Source: Sanghuangporus weigelae
Taxonomy: Eukaryota > Basidiomycota > Agaricomycetes > Hymenochaetales > Hymenochaetaceae
Assembly: GCA_033182465.1 (NCBI GenBank)
Contig: CP137319.1
Location: 868,001 to 932,000, forward strand
DNA length: 64,000 nucleotides
Direction: 5' to 3'
Part shown: positions 60,823-64,000 of the stretch, one piece after another
Layout: the number at the start of each line of letters is the position of its first letter
Numbering within the stretch: the first letter of the stretch is position 1
Notes under the pieces: generated by a model
The model's input: only the letters and a program-made list of their open reading frames with translations
What the model was told of the DNA's origin: nothing
Databases searched by the model: none
Program-made: the position numbers and the translations under genes

Positions 60823-61187
60823 TAATGTACCATGGTCTTCTAGAGTCTTGACAAGCCGCCGTTGGATGTAGCCAATCTCCGCCGTCTTGACAGCCGTGTC
60901 AATTAATCCCTCGCGACCCGCCATGGCGTGAAAGAAGAACTCTTGCGGTGTTAATCCACGCAAGTAGGAATTCTCAATGAAAGCCGGCGCCTCTGGACTG
61001 AAATCATCCTTCATGAAGTGCGGTAGTGTTCGATGTCTGAAGCCGAACGGGATACACTTCCCTTCCACGGATTGCTGACCGACGCAAACAGACATCTGGG
61101 AGATGTTGATGAAGGAACCCTGGGAACCAGCGACTACCATCTGCTTGGCATTATTGTCCTCTTTGTGGTTCTCCTGAGCATATTGAC

Positions 61188-61816
61188 TAGGGCTCCGACC
61201 GTATGCGTATAACCCGTATACGGGCTGTCCGTATACGGGTACGGCCGTATCCGTATGACACAATAAGAGCAAAATATACGGGCCGTATATATGCGGCCGT
61301 ATCCGTATTCAAAGGTTTAAAAATTTGACGTTTACGGCTTATACGTCGTATACGGGAGCTGAGGTCCCGTGTCTCCCGGTAGCATAGAATTAGGTATATT
61401 TTATGCCATTTTTGGTGATTTGGTAGATCACTTACTTGAAAAATATATTCCCGGGCTACCAAAGTGAGGAAGGGACTATACAGTACTGTTCCCACGCATC
61501 TCCTTTCTATCGCGGTCCACTGAATTTGCCTCAGACTCCGCTGCGCCCTTCCTGGCAGGGGTGAACAACCTGAAAGTGCTGTATTTGCGCTATGTAAGGT
61601 CCAGATAACTCGAAATGAACAAGTTCAACTCATTTTATTTCCATTCTACAGTTTCTGCTCTGTAACTGCCGTATACGGCGTATTCCCCGTATACGGGCTG
61701 TCCGTATCCGTATAACGGTCTGGTGTGCCATATATACGGGCGTATATATACGCCCGTATCCGTATGAAGCTTCTTTTATACGGCCGTACCCGTATACGGA
61801 TACGGTCGGAGCCCTA
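61188..61816. mobile_element. hAT-like MITE inserted in the RPB1 fragment
   Basis: A 629-bp element with inverted ends TAGGGCTCCGACCGTAT and an 8-bp duplication ATATTGAC on both sides (61180-61187, 61817-61824). The subterminal sequence is full of CCGTATACGG-type palindromes. The TA-N-GG start and 8-bp duplication match hAT elements. Removing the element and one duplication restores the RPB1 reading ...[14 protein letters not shown]. No transposase. Confidence 0.88.
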
Positions 61817-62986
61817 ATATTGACCAGAGGGATCACGAGCCAAATTGAGCTCCCGTTCGACTTGACTCTCGAAGGATTCGTGGATAGTCATACCCGGAGC
61901 TGCTTTCAGGCGATCCATGGCCGCATCTTCTATGACTTTGGCAATATTCTGTTTCCGCATCTTAATCTGCTCCGTGATGTACGCCATCGTTTTTCTGTCT
62001 GCAACCGTATCGCCGATACCGATACTGAATCCATTGTGGAACAGCCAATAATTGACGATATTCTGCAGACCCATAAAGAGCGATCGTGTAGCTTCAGGAC
62101 CTTTCTCTCGGAAAACAACGTGCATCAGGCCGCCCTGGGATGCGCCAACGGTCTTCTTTCTCAACAATACCAAAGATGATCTCGCCATTCTCGATCAGTA
62201 TGCCATCATCGAAGACAGGACTCCATGACTTGTTCTCGGGCGACCGGAAAATGTTGATCCCACGCGGGATTGTCATGCTAAGAATTTGCTTGCCCGTCCA
62301 TAAAAAATTGGGTTTCAAAATGGTTGGTGTTGGGATCGTGCCGTCCCAATTCGGTACCCAAAGCAGTATATTCTGTACTTGTTGCCAATCAAGGGAACAA
62401 CCTCGCAAGGTGAACTTGCGGATACCGCAAAGAGTATCCTGCACGATACCAATAACGGGCTTGTTCGCTTGGGGCGAAATGATCTGCCTGGGGACCCATT
62501 CTATTTGACTGAGCTCGGCCCGAGTCTCCTCGCTCTGGGGGACACTACACGAAGATGAGAAACGGCAGCACAAGGCGGCAGTGATACGACGTACTGCATG
62601 TTCATTTCATCACCATCGAAGTCGGCGTTGTACGGAGGAGTAATGGAAAGATTGAGACGAACGGTTGCATAGAATTGGTCAGAGTTCAGACATGAACATA
62701 TAGGTCGAGCACGCACTTGAATAGGGCATTAGTCGGATCCTGTGACACATCATAGACCTTTGTGCGTGCAATTATGGCTGTCTGTTGAAGAGGACATAAC
62801 TGCGTTGATAGATAAATGAGACTAGATCAGGCGCTACTGAATGGTAGACTTACTCTCCGTTCATTAAGTGCCTTTCAAAGATCCATCCATACTGAAGAAA
62901 TGCATCTGCATGCTTATTTTATTGAAGAGCTATATAGAGGATGCATGGACTGGTTAAGCATTGTATGTATGGTGAAATATCAGGAT

Positions 62987-63376
62987 TGCCCTCTGAGTGC
63001 CCGCTGAGCATCCTCTGAGCGCCCGCCGATCGCCCACTGAGCGCCCACTGAGAGTCAAACTTATTTTTTCTTTGTCAGAATAATAAAAAGAATTTTAAAT
63101 TTCTTCCTATCAAAGACATAAAATTTCGGCAATAACTAAACTTAACCATTTTTACTTTTCTAAGACTTCAAGTTTCTTTATGTGTTCCTCACACGACATT
63201 ATTTGAAATCTCTTTGTTTTCCTAATCCGAATCTAAATCCTTATTGTTATTTCAAGTTCTATCAAGGAACAAACATGAAATATTTCACGTAATTAAATGC
63301 AGTATTTAATTTCAAATCTTGTTTGTCAGCTAATTATAAATTTCTTTTAGATTATAATAACTCTTTGCCCGGTGTG
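62987..63376 (-). repeat. Right inverted arm of the CACTA-like element
   Basis: 390 bp, inverse of the left arm. The inner array (62987-63052) has six 11-bp units against ten on the left, which accounts for the whole 44-bp length difference. Confidence 0.9.
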
Positions 63377-64000
63377 ATAACAACGTCGATCACATTATGT
63401 AAATAGACTAATTGTGCATCTGTCACATTTCTTTGCTTGTTTGGCTTGCATTAATTTACTGAGAGCATAATCCTCCATGAAAATAGAAAATAAGACACTT
63501 CTAATAGAGTGATATTAGCTTATAAATTTAGAAGCTATATATTTGTTGACAGAAAAATGCACAGGATCAATTTCATCAGAGTGAGGTTACCAGTTTGAAA
63601 GGATCCGCTCAAAATCTTGCATCAGGATCGACACGATCAACAGATCTACATGATCAACAGATCTACACGATCAGCTTTCCAAACGCGACCGGTAACCAAG
63701 CCAGCTATCACAGGCCCAAGCAATCGAGCGGCCTAGGCAACAGTAACCCGTTACCACCCGAGCGCTAGAAGCACTGAAGCGGTGAAGAGTAAGACTAAAG
63801 CTTGGGAGCGTACGAAGTCGTTACGACCAGTTCCGCGGTATTCCGACTGGTTTCGCCCGGTTCCGACGGGTTTCGCTGGAGCGAGTGGACTTAGCAAGAA
63901 CGCCATAGTCTAAATGGCACGTGCACCGTTCCGTGATCGGCCATCATATAAGACACGGCAGAAGAATCACGCGACGATCCTACACGCGTCAATCACAAGT
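63377..64000. other. Unassigned sequence at the window end
   Basis: No gene. About 63377-63600 is AT-rich. Near 63627-63675 a 17-18 bp unit (GATCAACAGATCTACA-like) occurs about two to three times. From about 63680 the DNA turns GC-richer with TTTCGCCCGGTTCC/GGTTCCGAC-like short repeats (63837-63880) and a CATATAAGA at 63945-63953. It could be the start of a transposon or LTR that continues outside the window, but no end can be shown. Confidence 0.4.

Larger units (their letters stand above)
60515..62915 (-). pseudogene. RPB1: Captured, degenerate fragment of RNA polymerase II largest subunit
   Basis: Reading the minus strand, it begins near 62915 with LQYGW and ERHL and continues through YVLFNRQP, the catalytic [25 protein letters not shown] and [16 protein letters not shown]. 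It then covers the YWLFHNGFSIGIGDT and [20 protein letters not shown] blocks, [20 protein letters not shown] and RYRVDVTD, about 480 residues of the family. At least two introns are still present, so genomic DNA was captured, not mRNA. Breaks: an in-frame TAA (62772-62774), a lost 3' splice site near 62665-62670, a one-base insertion near 62154-62163 and two MITE insertions (61188-61816, 60693-60822). Both ends are cut off inside the gene. Pol II, not I or III, is shown by the [10 protein letters not shown] and FSPEA blocks. Confidence 0.92.
60080..63376. mobile_element. Non-autonomous CACTA-like transposon with captured RPB1 fragment
   Basis: A 3297-bp element bounded by CACACCGGGC and its inverse, with ATA on both sides (60077-60079, 63377-63379). 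The two arms, 60080-60513 and 62987-63376, are inverted copies. The first 324 bp of each differ at only one place that I can see, and each arm ends in an array of 11-bp units. The interior is an RPB1 fragment on the minus strand plus two MITEs, with no transposase. Long arms with repeat-rich inner ends and a 3-bp duplication fit the CACTA/EnSpm group, although the terminus is CACAC and not CACTA, so the superfamily is an inference. No protein from this element is expected. Confidence 0.8.

Noticed and set aside
60515-62915. RPB1 fragment as a working RNA polymerase II subunit gene
   Set aside because: Both ends are missing, and it has an in-frame stop, a frameshift, a lost splice site and two transposon insertions.
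60515-62915. RPB1 fragment as a retroposed (processed) copy
   Set aside because: At least two introns with recognisable donor sites remain and there is no poly-A tail; capture of genomic DNA fits better.
62816-63007. 63-codon open frame at the inner right arm
   Set aside because: Antisense to the RPB1 intron and exon and running into the 11-bp array; no protein expected.
63627-63675. Possible CRISPR-like or satellite array
   Set aside because: Only two to three imperfect 17-18 bp units without spacers, in a eukaryotic genome.

Overview
This window is nuclear DNA from a filamentous basidiomycete, most likely an Agaricomycete. The evidence is eukaryotic genes split by many 50-60 bp GT-AG introns, tight mixed-strand gene packing, and fungal families such as Zn2Cys6 regulators, the YAT-type amino acid permease, Msc2-type zinc transporter and PDCD2/Tsr4. 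I recognise 21 protein genes, mostly conserved housekeeping genes, plus two islands of non-autonomous transposons. I saw no tRNA, rRNA or CRISPR array.

Layout. 1-5.7 kb: 3' end of the DNA polymerase alpha catalytic subunit (POL1), a flavin reductase-like protein (-), mitochondrial ribosomal protein uL23m (+) and a proline-rich orphan (-). 5.9-23 kb: the most unusual region. It holds an Msc2-like zinc transporter (-), a Zn2Cys6 factor (TF1, -), a secreted histidine-repeat protein (+) and a second Zn2Cys6 factor (TF2, +) that is a diverged paralogue of TF1. The two factors point away from each other and flank the histidine-repeat gene. 23.7-28.1 kb: RNA polymerase III subunit RPC25 (-), mitochondrial pyrimidine nucleotide carrier RIM2 (+) and a hotdog thioesterase (-). 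28.15-30.33 kb: an island of three MITE-type elements, two of one TA-flanked family and one TTA-flanked Harbinger/Tourist-like element.

31.2-48 kb: amino acid permease (+), TSR4/PDCD2 (+), a coiled-coil orphan (-), a CUE-like/CCCH/SMR protein (-), a YqjM-type Old Yellow Enzyme (+) and a HIRIP3-like chromatin protein (-). 48.3-59.8 kb: DNA polymerase delta catalytic subunit POL3 (-), a GPATCH1-type G-patch protein (+), the WD40 ribosome-assembly factor MAK11 (-) and mitochondrial GatA/HER2 (+). Several divergent pairs share 90-230 bp promoters.

59.8-64 kb: a 3.3 kb non-autonomous transposon with long, almost identical inverted arms (CACACCGGGC termini, 3-bp ATA duplication). It carries a captured, intron-containing fragment of RPB1, the largest subunit of RNA polymerase II. 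The fragment is broken by a stop codon, a frameshift, a lost splice site and two later MITE insertions, one hAT-like with an 8-bp duplication and one sharing the carrier's own termini. I consider this captured-gene transposon and the histidine-repeat protein with its divergent regulators the two most interesting signals in the window.
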